Of a DNA stretch of 64,000 bases, positions 63,963 through 64,000 are shown in pieces (the first letter of the stretch is position 1; every line of letters starts with the position of its first letter). Source of the DNA: Diprion similis (Eukaryota > Arthropoda > Insecta > Hymenoptera > Diprionidae); assembly GCF_021155765.1 (NCBI RefSeq), contig NC_060118.1:6944001-7008000 (forward strand), read 5' to 3'. Below the pieces are notes generated by a model. It made no database searches. It had not been told where the DNA came from and saw only the letters and a list, made by a program, of their open reading frames with translations. A program made the position numbers and the translations under genes.

Positions 63963-64000
63963 ATGGCGGATGAATCTCACAAAATGGCTGCTGAGAAATG
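63963..64000 (+). CDS. Start of an unidentified protein, cut by the window edge
   Basis: An acceptor (TATACATACAG) ends at 63952; ten bases later ATG opens MADESHKMAAEK and runs off the window. The ATG context (AAAATGGCG) is favourable. Only 12 residues are visible, so the family cannot be named. If the exon ending at 61688 is joined directly, an upstream ATG there would read a nine-residue ORF that overlaps this start. Confidence 0.45.
   Translation, partial: MADESHKMAAEK

Overview
This is 64 kb of an intron-bearing animal nuclear genome, almost certainly an insect. The genes are short-intron insect-style orthologues (two IAPs, MSH2, SON, RAB39, MOCS3, GALT, PSMA6, SNRPD2, TRAPPC13). The DNA between them is AT-rich, full of TA/CA microsatellites and homopolymers, and holds small non-autonomous inverted-repeat transposons. 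TTAGG-type repeats near 48.18 kb fit an insect with canonical telomeric sequence, for example Hymenoptera; that lineage call is an inference.

Layout from left to right: the 3' end of a Diap2-like IAP (+); a complete Diap1-like IAP with BIR1-BIR2-RING (+); MSH2 (-, 15 coding exons, 922 aa), whose ~10 kb second intron holds an oppositely oriented single-exon gene for a 1,982-aa secreted repeat protein (+); SON (-, 12 coding exons, 901 aa, RS region, G-patch, dsRBM); a 569-aa F-box/actin-related fusion (+); a long AT-rich stretch with one doubtful short ORF; RAB39 (-, 218 aa); MOCS3/UBA4 (+, 436 aa); GALT (-, 427 aa); PSMA6 (+, 246 aa); SNRPD2 (-, 120 aa); TRAPPC13 (+, 404 aa); and the 5' end of a gene leaving the window on the + strand.

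I rebuilt exon structures by hand from splice sites and reading-frame phase. For every complete gene the exon lengths sum to a multiple of three and the product matches family length. Most neighbours are unrelated housekeeping genes in head-to-head or tail-to-tail pairs. The exception is the IAP pair, which act in one pathway (caspase and immune control).

The most unusual items are: the nested gene, with an uninterrupted run of about 107 seven-residue repeats; the F-box plus actin-fold fusion; a ~130-bp inverted-repeat element family found only in two gene-start intervals; a pair of TTAA-flanked foldback elements in introns of adjacent genes; and a tandem duplication of the SNRPD2 first exon, in which the start codon is split by an intron.
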